Source of the DNA: JACRCT01 sp049841135
Lineage (GTDB): Bacteria; Myxococcota; Myxococcia; Myxococcales; UBA5297
Assembly: GCA_049841135.1 (NCBI GenBank)
Contig: JASGHK010000004.1
Coordinates: 1,302,001 to 1,366,000 of the forward strand
DNA: 64,000 bases
Reading direction: 5' to 3'
The position numbers and the translations under genes were made by a program. Numbering within the stretch: the first letter of the stretch is position 1; every line of letters starts with the position of its first letter. Positions 1 to 10,790 of the stretch are shown here, in pieces. The notes beneath the pieces are model-generated. The model searched no databases and had not been told where the DNA came from. It was given only the letters and a program-made list of their open reading frames with translations.

Positions 1-1275
<1,275 letters not shown>

Positions 1276-1279
<4 letters not shown>

Positions 1280-4200
1280 GACGCTCCTCCCTCGCCCTTG
1301 GCGATCCGCTCCACGTCGGCGGCGATGCGCAGGTAGAGCCCGAAGCGCCTCTCGACCAGCTCGCCGGCCTGGGCGTCGTCGGGGATGGGGAAGTCCTCGA
1401 CGTTGCGCACCGGGCCCCAGCGCGAGGCCAGGTACCCCTTCTCGGCGACCGTCTCCAGGCTGTCGATGAAGCTCGGCCGCCAGTGGGACCTTCCGGAGCG
1501 CGCCGCGTACTGGAGGTTCGCCTGCCAATGGAAGACGGCGACCGCCGGCAGCTGCAGCTCGCTGACGATCTGCAGGTCCTCGACCAGCGCCGCCAGGTAG
1601 GCCCGCGCGAGGTCCGGCTCGACCGGCCCGAACTGGATGCGCTTGGCCTCGCCGCCCTTGAGGTGGTCGTACAGCTGGCAGGAGACCGCCGCGTCGCTGC
1701 GCAGGCCGGCGGCGCAGAGCGCGACGTGATCGATGAAGGCCCCCAGCGACTCGTGCTGGCGGCGCGCCGCCTCCAGGCCGGTCCGCTCGGGATCGCGGCG
1801 GCGCTGGTAGACGCTCAGCTCGGTGGCCCCGACCTCGCGCGCCGGCTCCACGTAGATGGGGCCGGTGGTGCCGACCAGCTCGGCGACGCGGCCGTCGGAG
1901 AGCGTCAGCACGATGGGGTCGTGGCGCACGTCGACCCGCTCCGACTCGGCCGCCGAGCCGAAGCCATGGGTGGCCAGGCCGACCAGGTCGGCGCCGATCT
2001 CCTCGAGCAGGCGCTGCCAGGTCTGCGGCCCGGTCACCAGCGACCCCTTCTCCAGCTCCCAGAGCCAGCCCGCCGGCAGCTCGCCCGCCGCGATGCGCGG
2101 CGCCGCCCACTGCTGGGCCAGCTCCTCGAAGCGCGCGGCGCCCTTCGAGCGGAACCACTCCAGGAAGACGTGCCGCTGCCCGTTGAGCCGCGAGAGGTGC
2201 GCGGCCTCGAACGGCTCGTCCTCGATGATGGAGCGGTCCTCCTCGTCCTCCTCCAGGTGCAGCACGAAGCGCGCGGCGCCCTGGACCGGGCACTGGAGGT
2301 AACGGCGAAGGTCGGACAGGCGAACCCGCAGGGCCCCTCCCCCGCCTCCCCGTCGCTGACGGATGTTCGGATTTAGGGACGGATCGCTCACTGCTCCGGG
2401 GAGGAGCCCGCTTCTGCTCGTCTCCTCCATGGGCGTGACACTTCGCTTCGGGATGGCCGGATCGAGGGACGGATCGCTCACTGCTCCGGGGAGGAGCCCG
2501 CTTCTGCTCGTCTCCTCCATGGGCGTGACACTTCGCTTCGGGATGGCCGGATCGAGGGACGGATCGCTCGCTGCTCCGGGGAGGAGCCCGCTCCTGCTCG
2601 TCTCCTCCATGGGCGTGACGCTTCGCTTGGGGATGGCCGGATCTGCGGCGAGTTCGCTCGGGGCTTCGGGGGCGGCTTGCGGCACCGCACAGAGCCTCAG
2701 GGCCGATTCCAGCTGCGCTGCCTGCTCCTCGGGCCACAGCTCGCGCAGCTTGGCGCGATCGAGCGGCTGCGCTCCCTGCGCGGCCTCGATGGTCTCCCGC
2801 AGCGTGCGCAGGTTCGCCTCCGCCCGCGCTTCCGGCGGCGCCGGCCGCTCGCCCATCGCCGCGTCGTCGAAGCGCCGCAGCGGCACCTTTGAGGTCAGCA
2901 CCTTGCCCGCACCCGGCAGGTAGCCGCGCTCCAGCATCCGCAAGAGCTCCACCACCACCGGCGAGGGCTGCAGCGGGTCGCCCGTCAATTCGCTGCGCGC
3001 CGCGTAGGAGAGCACCACGCGCTGGCGGGCGCACAGCAGCGTCTCCAGGAACATGTACTGGTCCTGCTCGCGCGGGCTGACGTCGCCGGCCCGCGGGCGC
3101 GCCGCGCGCAGGTCCAGCTCGCTACGGCGCTCGGCCGCCGGGAAGCGACCTTCGTCCAGGCCCGCCACGAAGATGACCTTGAAAGGCAACGCCCGCATCG
3201 GCTGCAGCGTGGAGACCCTGACGCCTTCGTCCGCATGGCCCGAGTACGAGCGCGTCAGCCCCTCCACCGCTGCCCGCGCCAGCTCGCCCGCGATGCGATA
3301 GCCCACCGCCTTGCCGTCCAGCGTCAGCTCGGCCAGGCCTCGCACCCCCGCCAGGCACTTGTCCAGGTCCTGGCGCTCGCCGTCGTCCTGCGGCACGAGG
3401 TAGGTCGAGAAGATCCGGCCGAGCAGCTCCGCCCACTCCTCCATCACCAGGGTCTGGGACTTGAGGAACCGCGCGTCGGAGAGCAGCGAGCGCACCAGCC
3501 GCCCCAGCGCCGAGGCGTTGCCCTGCGCCGACTCGGTGTGCTCCTCGGGCAGGTACTCCTGGCCGTCGAGCCGGAACGGCACCTCGGGCGAGGACATGAC
3601 CCCACCCAGCGCCAGCCGCCGCAGTCCCTGGTCCCAGTTGTGGAGGTCGCGGTCCAGGTAGCTTCCCTCGTGGTCCGCGCGGTCCACGCCATGGAAGATC
3701 CCCAGCGCGTCGCACCAGCGCACCCACTCCTGCGTGTCGACGTCCGGGAAGCGCGAGGCGATGGCCGGGTGGGTGACGACGCTCAGGACCTCGGCGCGGG
3801 TGAAGCGCCCCAAGGGCAGCTCGAGCAGGCGGACCGCGGCCTCGGCGATGCGGCTCTGGCTGGCCAGCGCCGTCGCCTCCATCGTGTAGGGGATGTGGAA
3901 GCCCCGCTCGTCGAAGGCCGAGGCCAGGTGCGTGAAGTGCGTCTCCGGGTCGTGCCCGGCCACCATCACCGCGATGTCCGAGAAGCGCAGCCGCCTCCCA
4001 GGCTCGCTCCCCGAGTCGGCCTTGATGAGCGACCAGATCTCCTGCGCGATGGCCTCGGCCTCACGGCGCACGCCCGGGCAGGCCAGCAGGCGAAGGCTGG
4101 TGTCGCGCGTGAAGTCGAAGGACGGGTCCGGCTCGGCCCGCTCGGGCTCGCGCACCAGGATGTCGTGCTGGAGCTGGCCCAGGAGCGTCCGCGCGCCGCC

Positions 4201-5203
4201 CTCGGGCTCGCCTGCCTCGCTCTCTTCGAAGGCCGGGTGGAAGTCGCACTGCGAGAGCTGATCGAGCAGGCGCACGTTCTCGCGGCCCGGCCGGCCCCAG
4301 AGGACCAGCGCCGGCGTGTCGCCGGGCGCCTTCAGGCCGAACGGGTCCTCGCCCTCGAGCGAGGCCGGGTCCAGCTTCTTGCCGCGGTGAGGCAGCCGGT
4401 CGCGCCGGGCGAGCTCGCGCCCGGTCTGCAGGTCCTCCCAGAACTCCATGCACGGGTTGAGCGTGTACACGAAGAGCTCGCCGGCCTGGGCGATGCGCGC
4501 CAGCACCTGCTGGAAGACCGCGGCGACGTAGCTGACGCCGAAGAGGAAGACCGGCTGCTCCCCCGCCAGCGCGCCCGCGGGCAGCTCCTCCAAGACCTGC
4601 GCGAGGGTCCGGAAGCGGGTCCCGGTCGCCACCGCGCGGCGCTCGAGCAGCGCCTCGGGGCCGAAGGTCTCGAGCCACAGCCGCCGCTGCCAGCGCTCCG
4701 TCGCCGTCCAGCGGCCCTCGGGAAGCGCGAGGCGATGCGGCCAGGCCGCCAGCATGTCCGGGCGCGAGAAGCCGTACTCCTCGAACAGGCGCGAGAGCTG
4801 CACCGAGAGCTGGACCCGGCGCTGGTCGACGGCGTCCGGCGAGTCTCCCCCGCCCTTGAGGTAGCCGCGCACCAGCGCGAGCTTCCGGGTGGGCGAGCCG
4901 CTCGTCGTCCAGCAGGACCGAGAGGACCAGGTCCTGGATCAGCTCGGAGTCCACCAGGCGCAGCGTCTCGTCGGTGTGGGCCAGCAGGCCGGAGACGAAG
5001 CGCCGCAGCAGCAGCACCTCGAAGTTGGCCGCGATGCCGTCGCGCGCGGCCAGGGCCCGCTTGAGCCAGGTCTCGACGTTGCGGTTGGGGACGATCAACC
5101 GCGTCCGCTCGAAGAGGTCGTGGCCCTGGCGCCAGGCGGCGAGGTCCGAGGCGAACTGCTCGAAGAGCGACTCGGTGCGGTGGCTGTAGGTCAGGTGGAT
5201 CAT
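1276..5203 (-). CDS. recC: Exodeoxyribonuclease V gamma subunit (RecC), one frame break, internal tandem repeat
   Basis: RecC is the Chi-recognition subunit of RecBCD. The N-terminus (MIHLTYSHRTESLFEQFA) is in one frame and the rest in another. The switch is at about 4880, where the coding strand reads GAAGCTC; with GAGCTC the protein reads through as LAHPELALVRGYLK, giving about 1308 residues (E. coli RecC: 1122). Recognisable RecC segments include IVPNRNVETWLKRALA near residue 40, VFLFGVSYVAAVFQQVL, and ARLP-type helicase-like blocks in the middle. Residues ~853-942 are three copies of a 30-residue unit placed just before the degenerate nuclease-like domain (LSDLRRYLQCPVQGAARFVL). Start chosen at the ATG because it gives the conserved RecC N-terminus. 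Confidence 0.93.
2376..2645 (-). repeat. Three tandem 90-bp units inside recC
   Basis: Three head-to-tail units of exactly 90 bp (starting at 2376, 2466 and 2556), nearly identical, keep the recC frame and encode three copies of a 30-residue peptide containing KRSVTPMEETSRSGLLPG. They sit in the linker before the C-terminal nuclease-like domain. Each unit contains a short inverted repeat GCTCC-N5-GGAGC. Copy 1 differs from the others in its first bases; copy 3 has a few substitutions. Confidence 0.95.
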
Positions 5204-5557
5204 CGCGGCCCTTCAGGCGCCGCACATCCTACAAGAGCCGTCCGACATCGCGGCGCCGACTCTTCCGCCTTTTTCGCTGCTCAGCTCGGCGCGGCGGTCC
5301 TGCGACAGATCAATGTTGCGGGCCGCTTTTCGAAGTCCAGTCATCTCCGGCACTTAGCCAATTCGACTCCAGTGATTACGCGGCGTTGGCTCGCAGGGTC
5401 TCGACGGCCTCTCTCGCTTCGTCCGCCGTGGGGCCGCACCCCCACCTGCCGATGCTGGCAATTGGGGCCCGCCAGCGCGAAATCCGCCCCACCCGACGGC
5501 CGATCCATCTAAGTTGCGGCAACCCGGGGGGCCATCCGGGGGGCGACAGGAGCGCCC
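5204..5557. other. Intergenic region between divergent recC and the STAS-like gene
   Basis: 354 bases with no convincing gene on either strand. It contains a shadow ORF but no family signature. Two CCGGGGGGC direct repeats lie just upstream of the ribosome binding site of the next gene (AGGAG about 10 bases before its ATG). It presumably holds the divergent promoters; no clear -35/-10 pair was identified. Confidence 0.5.
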
Positions 5558-6025
5558 ATGCAGGAACTCGTTCGCAAGGAATCGATTCAAATCGCCGAGC
5601 GCGACAAGCTCCTCGTCCTTCGCTACCTCGCGGCCCCGACCCTGGCCACGGCCCAAGTGCTCGCGGACGTTCTGCGAAAGAAGCTCGCGGACAGCCCGGG
5701 GAGACAGCACGCCTTCCTGGTGATCATCGACGCGGCCAACCCCGTGCCCGAGAGAGCCGTCCAGGAAGCGCTGGCCAAGCTGATGCGAGAGCACGCCTCG
5801 CAGGTCGCGGCGATGGCGAACGTGGTGGTCGGCCAAGGCTTCCAGGCAGCCGGGATCCGCTTCGCGATGGTGGCGATGAGCATGCTCTCGCGCCCCGAGT
5901 ACCCGCTCAAAGGCTGCAAGTCGATCGGCGAGGCGCTGGCGTGGATCTCCACGACCGCTCCGCAATCGCTCGCGGCCCGGGACGTCGACGCCGTCCGCGC
6001 GGAGATCGAGCAGCTCGCGAGCTGA
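5558..6025 (+). CDS. Small STAS/SpoIIAA-like protein, function unknown
   Basis: A 155-residue soluble protein with no signal peptide or membrane segment. The central part (HAFLVIIDAANPVPERAVQE, then AAMANVVVGQGFQAAGIRF) alternates hydrophobic strands and helices in a way that recalls STAS/SpoIIAA-fold proteins common in myxobacteria, but no diagnostic serine motif can be assigned. A good ribosome binding site (AGGAG) supports the ATG. It stands alone, divergent from recC. The fold assignment is an inference; the gene itself is well supported by codon use and translation signals. Confidence 0.75.
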   Translation: MQELVRKESIQIAERDKLLVLRYLAAPTLATAQVLADVLRKKLADSPGRQHAFLVIIDAANPVPERAVQEALAKLMREHASQVAAMANVVVGQGFQAAGIRFAMVAMSMLSRPEYPLKGCKSIGEALAWISTTAPQSLAARDVDAVRAEIEQLAS

Positions 6026-6060
6026 GCTCCGTCGCTCCACGATACGCGCGTCGACTCGCG

Positions 6061-6081
6061 GCACCCTCGACTCGAGGGTGC
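6061..6081. terminator. Perfect inverted repeat after the STAS-like gene
   Basis: GCACCCTCGA and its exact reverse complement flank a single base, 36 bases downstream of the stop codon. It can form a stable hairpin and could end transcription, though there is no T-run. The same 250-base gap also holds a stretch (6140-6185) loosely resembling the recC repeat unit (CTCCATGG...CTTCGC); that similarity is weak. Confidence 0.45.
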
Positions 6082-6278
6082 ACGCCCTCTTCTCGCTCAC
6101 CGAGCGGCTGACGTCGGACCAGCCGTTCCGGACGCCCCTCCCTCCATGGCGGCGTCAGCTTCGCCTTGGGGTCGCGGACGGAAGCGAGACAGCTTTGTCG
6201 ATGCGCCCTCCGGGATCGCCCTCGACGGCAGCGGCAACTGACCGTCCATTCCAGGCCGTGAACCCTCGGAGGTCTTCC

Positions 6279-6860
6279 GTGTCCCGCTGCGCGCCCCTCG
6301 CTGCCCTGCTCCTCGCCCTCGTCTTCGCCCCCACCGCCGCCCACGCCCTGCCGGTCGGCCCCACGCTCCTGGGCGGCGCCGTCATCACCTTCGAGCGCGA
6401 CTACCAGAGCGGCGGCGATGCGGTGCACTTCGGCAAGTTCGTGGGCCCCACGGCGCGGCTCGGCTTCGAGCTGGGCGACTTCTGGACGAGCGAGTTCAAC
6501 GTCCAGTTCACGCGCTCGGAAGGCACCGCCACCGCTTCGGGGACCCGGGCCAACGCGTCCATCCTCACCATCGCCGGCGGGTACCAGCTCACGCTGGACA
6601 TCCTCAAGAAGCAGAGCGTGGTCTCGCCGTACATCGGCGCAGGGCTCTTGCTGGGCGAAGCGATCATCTCGGTCGACGCCGCGTCCCTGGGGACGAGGGT
6701 GGCGGAGAGCGCCACCGTCTTCTACCTGGAGTTCCACGCGGTCGTCGGCGTCCGGGTGAACCTCCCCCACGGCCTGGGCGTACGCGCCGAGCTGATGGCC
6801 TCGACCTACGGCGGCTTCTACGGGCTGCTGCCGAGCGTGGGCGTCGCCTACAGCTGGTGA
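6279..6860 (+). CDS. Exported outer-membrane beta-barrel-like protein
   Basis: 193 residues from a GTG with an excellent ribosome binding site (CGGAGG, 6 bases upstream); the frame is open further upstream but without coding character. A signal peptide (APLAALLLALVFAPTAAHA) is followed by alternating amphipathic strands with Gly/aromatic turns (GPTARLGFELGDFW, SPYIGAGLLLGEAI, LGVRAELMASTYGGFYG) ending in an aromatic residue (SVGVAYSW), the usual terminus of outer-membrane barrels. This resembles outer membrane beta-barrel domain proteins. No specific substrate can be inferred. Confidence 0.8.
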   Translation: MSRCAPLAALLLALVFAPTAAHALPVGPTLLGGAVITFERDYQSGGDAVHFGKFVGPTARLGFELGDFWTSEFNVQFTRSEGTATASGTRANASILTIAGGYQLTLDILKKQSVVSPYIGAGLLLGEAIISVDAASLGTRVAESATVFYLEFHAVVGVRVNLPHGLGVRAELMASTYGGFYGLLPSVGVAYSW

Positions 6861-6875
6861 GCCCCACCATCGGCC

Positions 6876-8249
6876 TCAGCTGAGCAACAGGAAGGAGAGG
6901 TCGTCCTCGACGCGGCTGTACAGGAACACCGCGTCGTACTCCGGGATGAGCTCCAGCCGGCCGAAGGTCCCGCCGTAGGCGGCGTTGTCGGGCCGGCCGT
7001 CCTCCGCGGCGGCGAAGCTCGGGGGCGTTCCGGTGTTGACCAGCTTCCCGAAGGTCCAGGTCCCGGTCAGCTCCTCGCCGACAGCGGGCGGGGTCAGCGT
7101 GACGAGGCTGCCGTGGTCGCTGCCGCCGTTCCACAGGTAGTAGACGTCGCGCTTGGGGTCGTGCACGAAGCCGTGCGCCCCCAGGACGTACTGCGGCGGC
7201 AGGTAGGCGTCCGCCACTTTCGCCTCGACCGGCGCGTGGCCGCTCACACCGTCCCAGATGAGGAGCGTATTTCCGCCGAGGATGACCAGCACTCCCCGCT
7301 GGGCGTGCCAGCGGGCCGCGGAGTAGGCGCCCGGGTTCCAACGAAAGAGCGTCGGGCCCCAGGTCTTGGTCTGGAGGTCCCAGGCCCGGCAGGGCGCGTC
7401 CGAGGTGCCGGGTGACCAGAGGACTTCGCGCAGGCTGCCGTCCTTCTCCCAGCGCGGCGCGCAGAAGCCCCAGGCGTTGTGGTCGCCCCAGAGGCCACCG
7501 GGGTACGGGTCGAGGTACTCGCGGACCCAGTTCGCGGACGCGTCCAGCCGCCAAACGTCCTTGATGGCGTTGCCGTTGGGATAGCTCGCGCCGCCGAACA
7601 TCCACAGCTCTCCGGCGTAGGCCACCAGGTTCCAGTAGGTGTGCCGCGCGACCGGCGAGTCGTCGCCGTACTTGCCGCCGGCGAGCGCGGAGATCTGCGT
7701 GGAGGGCGGCTTCCGGAGCACCGCGGTGGGCGCGGCCGCGGTGAGATTGACTGCGACGACCTCGTTGCCGGAACCGTCCTGGTGCCCCTCGCCGGCCGAC
7801 AGCCAGAGACCCGTGGAGCGGTCGAACGCCGCTCCGGACCAGGCCCCGACCAACGACGCGAAGCCCCAGCCATAGGGGTCGTCATTCGGCGCGTTCGGGT
7901 TGAGGGCGGAGTAGCGCGGGTCGACCTGGGAGAGCTTGCTGTTGGGGATCTGCAGCCAGGTGCGAACGGGCTGGCCCTTCATGTACCCGGGCCGCGCGCC
8001 GGTGAAGGGCGTGCCGGCATCGGTCGAGGCGTCCGGTCCGGCGCTCGCGCTCGCGTCGGCACCGGCGGCGCCCCCGTCGGCTCCCGCATCAGGGCCCGCC
8101 GGAGCTCCGGCATCGAGCCCCGCGTCGAAGCGGGAGGCGTCCGCGGCGCCCGCCGCGGGCTCACTGCAGCGCGGGAGCAGGCAGGTGCCGGCGGTGGCCA
8201 GGGCGGCCTTGAGGAAGACTCGGCGGGTGGTGAAGGGGAGCTTGCTCAT
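6876..8249 (-). CDS. Tat-exported beta-propeller (kelch-like) protein with D/A/G linker
   Basis: 457 residues. The N-terminus TRRVFLKAALATAGTCLLPRC carries a twin-arginine motif and a cysteine at about residue 28 that could be lipidated. A low-complexity linker rich in Asp, Ala and Gly (~30-80) follows, then a propeller-like domain with repeated strands such as YAGELWMFGGAS, GVLVILGGNTLLIWDG and RDVYYLWNGGSDHGS. The linker type is typical of myxobacterial surface lipoproteins. The ATG overlaps the stop of the preceding gene (ATGA), so the two form an operon and probably act together at the cell surface. Function unknown; kelch/galactose-oxidase-like fold is inferred. Confidence 0.82.
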   Translation of the reverse strand: MSKLPFTTRRVFLKAALATAGTCLLPRCSEPAAGAADASRFDAGLDAGAPAGPDAGADGGAAGADASASAGPDASTDAGTPFTGARPGYMKGQPVRTWLQIPNSKLSQVDPRYSALNPNAPNDDPYGWGFASLVGAWSGAAFDRSTGLWLSAGEGHQDGSGNEVVAVNLTAAAPTAVLRKPPSTQISALAGGKYGDDSPVARHTYWNLVAYAGELWMFGGASYPNGNAIKDVWRLDASANWVREYLDPYPGGLWGDHNAWGFCAPRWEKDGSLREVLWSPGTSDAPCRAWDLQTKTWGPTLFRWNPGAYSAARWHAQRGVLVILGGNTLLIWDGVSGHAPVEAKVADAYLPPQYVLGAHGFVHDPKRDVYYLWNGGSDHGSLVTLTPPAVGEELTGTWTFGKLVNTGTPPSFAAAEDGRPDNAAYGGTFGRLELIPEYDAVFLYSRVEDDLSFLLLS

Positions 8250-10459
8250 CGATTGCCAGCCTCCAAGATCGAGTTGCGTGGCGCGACGCCCCATCGCGGG
8301 TCGTCGCTCAGGGCCTGGCGACACTGCGCGTAGTTGGTCGCCGAGGTGATTCGGGAGAAGGCGGTCGCAGCCCCGGCGACGCCCCGGTTGACGCAGGCCG
8401 CCAGGGCGCTCATGGCGTACTCGAAGTAGTTGGCGCCGAAGCCCGTCTTCGGCCTCCAGCTCGGCAGGTTCGTGGGGTCCCCGTAGTTCATCTCGTGGAT
8501 CACCGCGTCGTCGAGATCGGTCCCGTTGGCGCGCTTGAACGTCGCCGAGAACGCCTGTCCCCAGGTGGGGAACAGGTCCGCCTGGTAGTAGGGCCAGGGC
8601 TTCGCGCTGATCGGCGGGCTGCCAATCTGGCACTCCCAGTGCCAGCCGTCCGGGTTGGTGCCGTCGGACATGCGCTGCACCAGGCCGTTGCCAAGCCAGG
8701 TCATGAGCGACTCGGCATCGGCGAGGCCCTGGCCGCCGAACAGCTCGAGGTCCAGCACCCAGGCCAGCGAGCCGGTCACGTAGTCGGTCATCCAGGGCCG
8801 GGAGCCTTCGGGATCGCCCCAGCCGTACTGGTCAGGCTCGAGGATGTAGCCAAGCGTGTTGGTGTGGTACGTCGGCATCCACGCGAACGAGGCCTCCAGC
8901 GCGCGGATGAGGCTGGCGCGCTCGGGCTCGTCGTCGGGAAGGATGGCCGCGCACAGCCCGCAGTTGCGCCAGGCCCACCCCGTGCCGCGCGACTGGATGC
9001 CGCGGACCATGCGCCCCACGTCGTGGTCGCGCCCTTCGACGTTGAGGATGTAGTGCACCCACTTGACGGCGAAGTGCAGCTCCTCGAGGTGCCACCAGTC
9101 GCCGGTGAGGACATAGGCGAGGTACCCGGGCGGCCAGGCGTGCGAGATGTCCCAGTCCGAGCCGTACTGGCCGGAGTAGAAGGCGCGGCCCCCGTAGGCC
9201 GGGTCGCTGCCGTGGTCCCCGAGGAGGCGCTCTTCGGGATGGGCGGCGTAGCTGACCACCTCCCCGGTCGCGCGCTCGCGGCGATGGTAGGACCAGGCAC
9301 CTGACGCGAGCGAGTTGACCAGCACGGCGCGGTAGGCGCGGGCGTCCCCCGACACGACGCAGCAGGCGTCCCAGCGCGGCAACCAGCCGATGCCGGGGTC
9401 GTCGCCGCCGCCGCCCAGATTGTTGCCGGGCAGGTCGTGCTGCGCGAACGGCACGTAGCTCTGGGACAGCGCGTCCAGGGTCTTCGAGCTGATGCCCTGC
9501 GCCTGGAAGGCCGGCACCGCACCGCTGCGCTGCAGATAGGCCGGGTCGTGGCCGGGAACGACCGCCGGATCGCCGCCGAGCCACACCTTGCCGCTGTGGC
9601 CGGTCGCCGCCGCGATGCGCGTGTGGTGCTTGAGGTCGAGATCGCTGCCGGAGTCGTAGAGCGTCTGGCCCGAGGCCGTGACCACCACTCGCGCCGGCTT
9701 GTTGATGGCCCCGGTGTAGTCGAACCAGCCGTTCTCGACCCCGGCCAGGCACTCGATCCGCCCGCCCTTGTAGAGCCGGACGTAGAGCCAGACCGTCAGC
9801 TGGTCGTCGACCGGGAGCCGGTACTGCCACTCGGAGGCGACGGGTCCCGAGAGAAGCGTGCGGAAGGGCTGGCCCAGGGCCGTGGCCAGAGCGACCGTGC
9901 CGAAGCCGCCCACCTTCACGCTCAGGTCGGGGACGGCCGCGATGAGGTCGGACTCGGTCAGCGCCGCCGGAGCCGGGGCCTGTGCGGCGGTCTTCAGGGT
10001 CACCTTCCGCGGCGTCCCGCCGACCAGGTCGCAGCGCCCGGAGAGCACCGCGAACTTCACCGAGCCGTCGGGCCAACGGTTGCGCACCTGGGCCTGGAAC
10101 TCGTCGACGTCGGCGACCAGCTGCAGTCCCGAAGGGACGTCGCCCTTGTGGAAGAAGTGGCCGAGCGTCCAGGGGAGCAGCGTCCCGCCGAGGGACGAAG
10201 CCAGGCTGAACGTGACGATCGGCTCGCCGGGGGCGGTCCCGGAATCGGGCTTCGCGCCGGCGTCGGCGCTGGCGCCGGCATCCGCGCCGGTCGACGCATC
10301 GCCCCGCGGGCCGGCGTCGCTGCCGGCATCGTCGCCGAGGCCCGGCTTCGGCGTGGTGCAGGCCCCCAGCCCCAGAGCCTCGAGCCCCAGTGCGCCGGCC
10401 GTCGCCAGGGAGCCCTGGAGGAAGCGCCGACGACCACGAGAGAAGCGACCGATGTGCAT
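8246..10459 (-). CDS. Tat-exported RIFT-barrel / exo-lyase-like protein
   Basis: 737 residues starting at an ATG with GGAGG upstream. A Tat signal (GRRRFLQGSLATAGALG) with a Cys (GLGACTTP) is followed by a D/A/G linker (residues ~45-78). The mature region begins with GDVPSGLQLVADVDEFQAQV and RWPDGSVKFAVLSG, the pattern seen in the N-terminal RIFT-barrel domain of PcRGLX/YetA-like exo-rhamnogalacturonan lyases. The rest is aromatic-rich and helical (SHAWPPGYLAYVLTGDWWHL), compatible with an (alpha/alpha) toroid. It is the first gene of the operon with the beta-propeller protein. The enzyme class is an inference; the substrate is unknown. Confidence 0.8.
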   Translation of the reverse strand: MHIGRFSRGRRRFLQGSLATAGALGLEALGLGACTTPKPGLGDDAGSDAGPRGDASTGADAGASADAGAKPDSGTAPGEPIVTFSLASSLGGTLLPWTLGHFFHKGDVPSGLQLVADVDEFQAQVRNRWPDGSVKFAVLSGRCDLVGGTPRKVTLKTAAQAPAPAALTESDLIAAVPDLSVKVGGFGTVALATALGQPFRTLLSGPVASEWQYRLPVDDQLTVWLYVRLYKGGRIECLAGVENGWFDYTGAINKPARVVVTASGQTLYDSGSDLDLKHHTRIAAATGHSGKVWLGGDPAVVPGHDPAYLQRSGAVPAFQAQGISSKTLDALSQSYVPFAQHDLPGNNLGGGGDDPGIGWLPRWDACCVVSGDARAYRAVLVNSLASGAWSYHRRERATGEVVSYAAHPEERLLGDHGSDPAYGGRAFYSGQYGSDWDISHAWPPGYLAYVLTGDWWHLEELHFAVKWVHYILNVEGRDHDVGRMVRGIQSRGTGWAWRNCGLCAAILPDDEPERASLIRALEASFAWMPTYHTNTLGYILEPDQYGWGDPEGSRPWMTDYVTGSLAWVLDLELFGGQGLADAESLMTWLGNGLVQRMSDGTNPDGWHWECQIGSPPISAKPWPYYQADLFPTWGQAFSATFKRANGTDLDDAVIHEMNYGDPTNLPSWRPKTGFGANYFEYAMSALAACVNRGVAGAATAFSRITSATNYAQCRQALSDDPRWGVAPRNSILEAGNR

Positions 10460-10790
10460 GGCGTGAGGGCCTCCCTGCCGGTGGACCAGGGGCGATGCGG
10501 GAGCGCCGACCGCGCGCTCGCCCGGCCGAGGAATTCCAACCGTTCTTCGAGAGGTAGCCCGCCCTGGTGACCTACGGCGAAGCAGCGTAGCGAACGCCCT
10601 CCAACCGAACAAAGAGACGACGGCGAATGCTGTCATCACTCTTGCCGATGGTGCTTTTCTCCTCTCGGATGCCCGCTCGCAGGACCGCTCCCACCGCCCA
10701 GCGGCTCGACGAGGAGCCGGTCGCCTCCGGAGGACGCCGCCTCAACTTGGGCAGAGCGCCCGCCGGGCGTTTCGAGTAGGTTTCGCCCCG
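10460..10790. other. Divergent intergenic region
   Basis: 331 bases between the leftward exported-protein operon and the rightward MYG1-like gene. No gene is supported. The stretch 10600-10670 is notably A/T-richer than its surroundings and is the likely site of the promoters for both directions, but no consensus promoter could be pinned down. Confidence 0.45.

Noticed and set aside
2376..2645. CRISPR-like tandem repeat
   Set aside because: Directly abutting 90-bp units without spacers, in frame within recC.
6078..6278. N-terminal extension of the small barrel protein
   Set aside because: The signal peptide begins at the GTG at 6279, which has a ribosome binding site; the upstream part includes a hairpin and repeat-like DNA.
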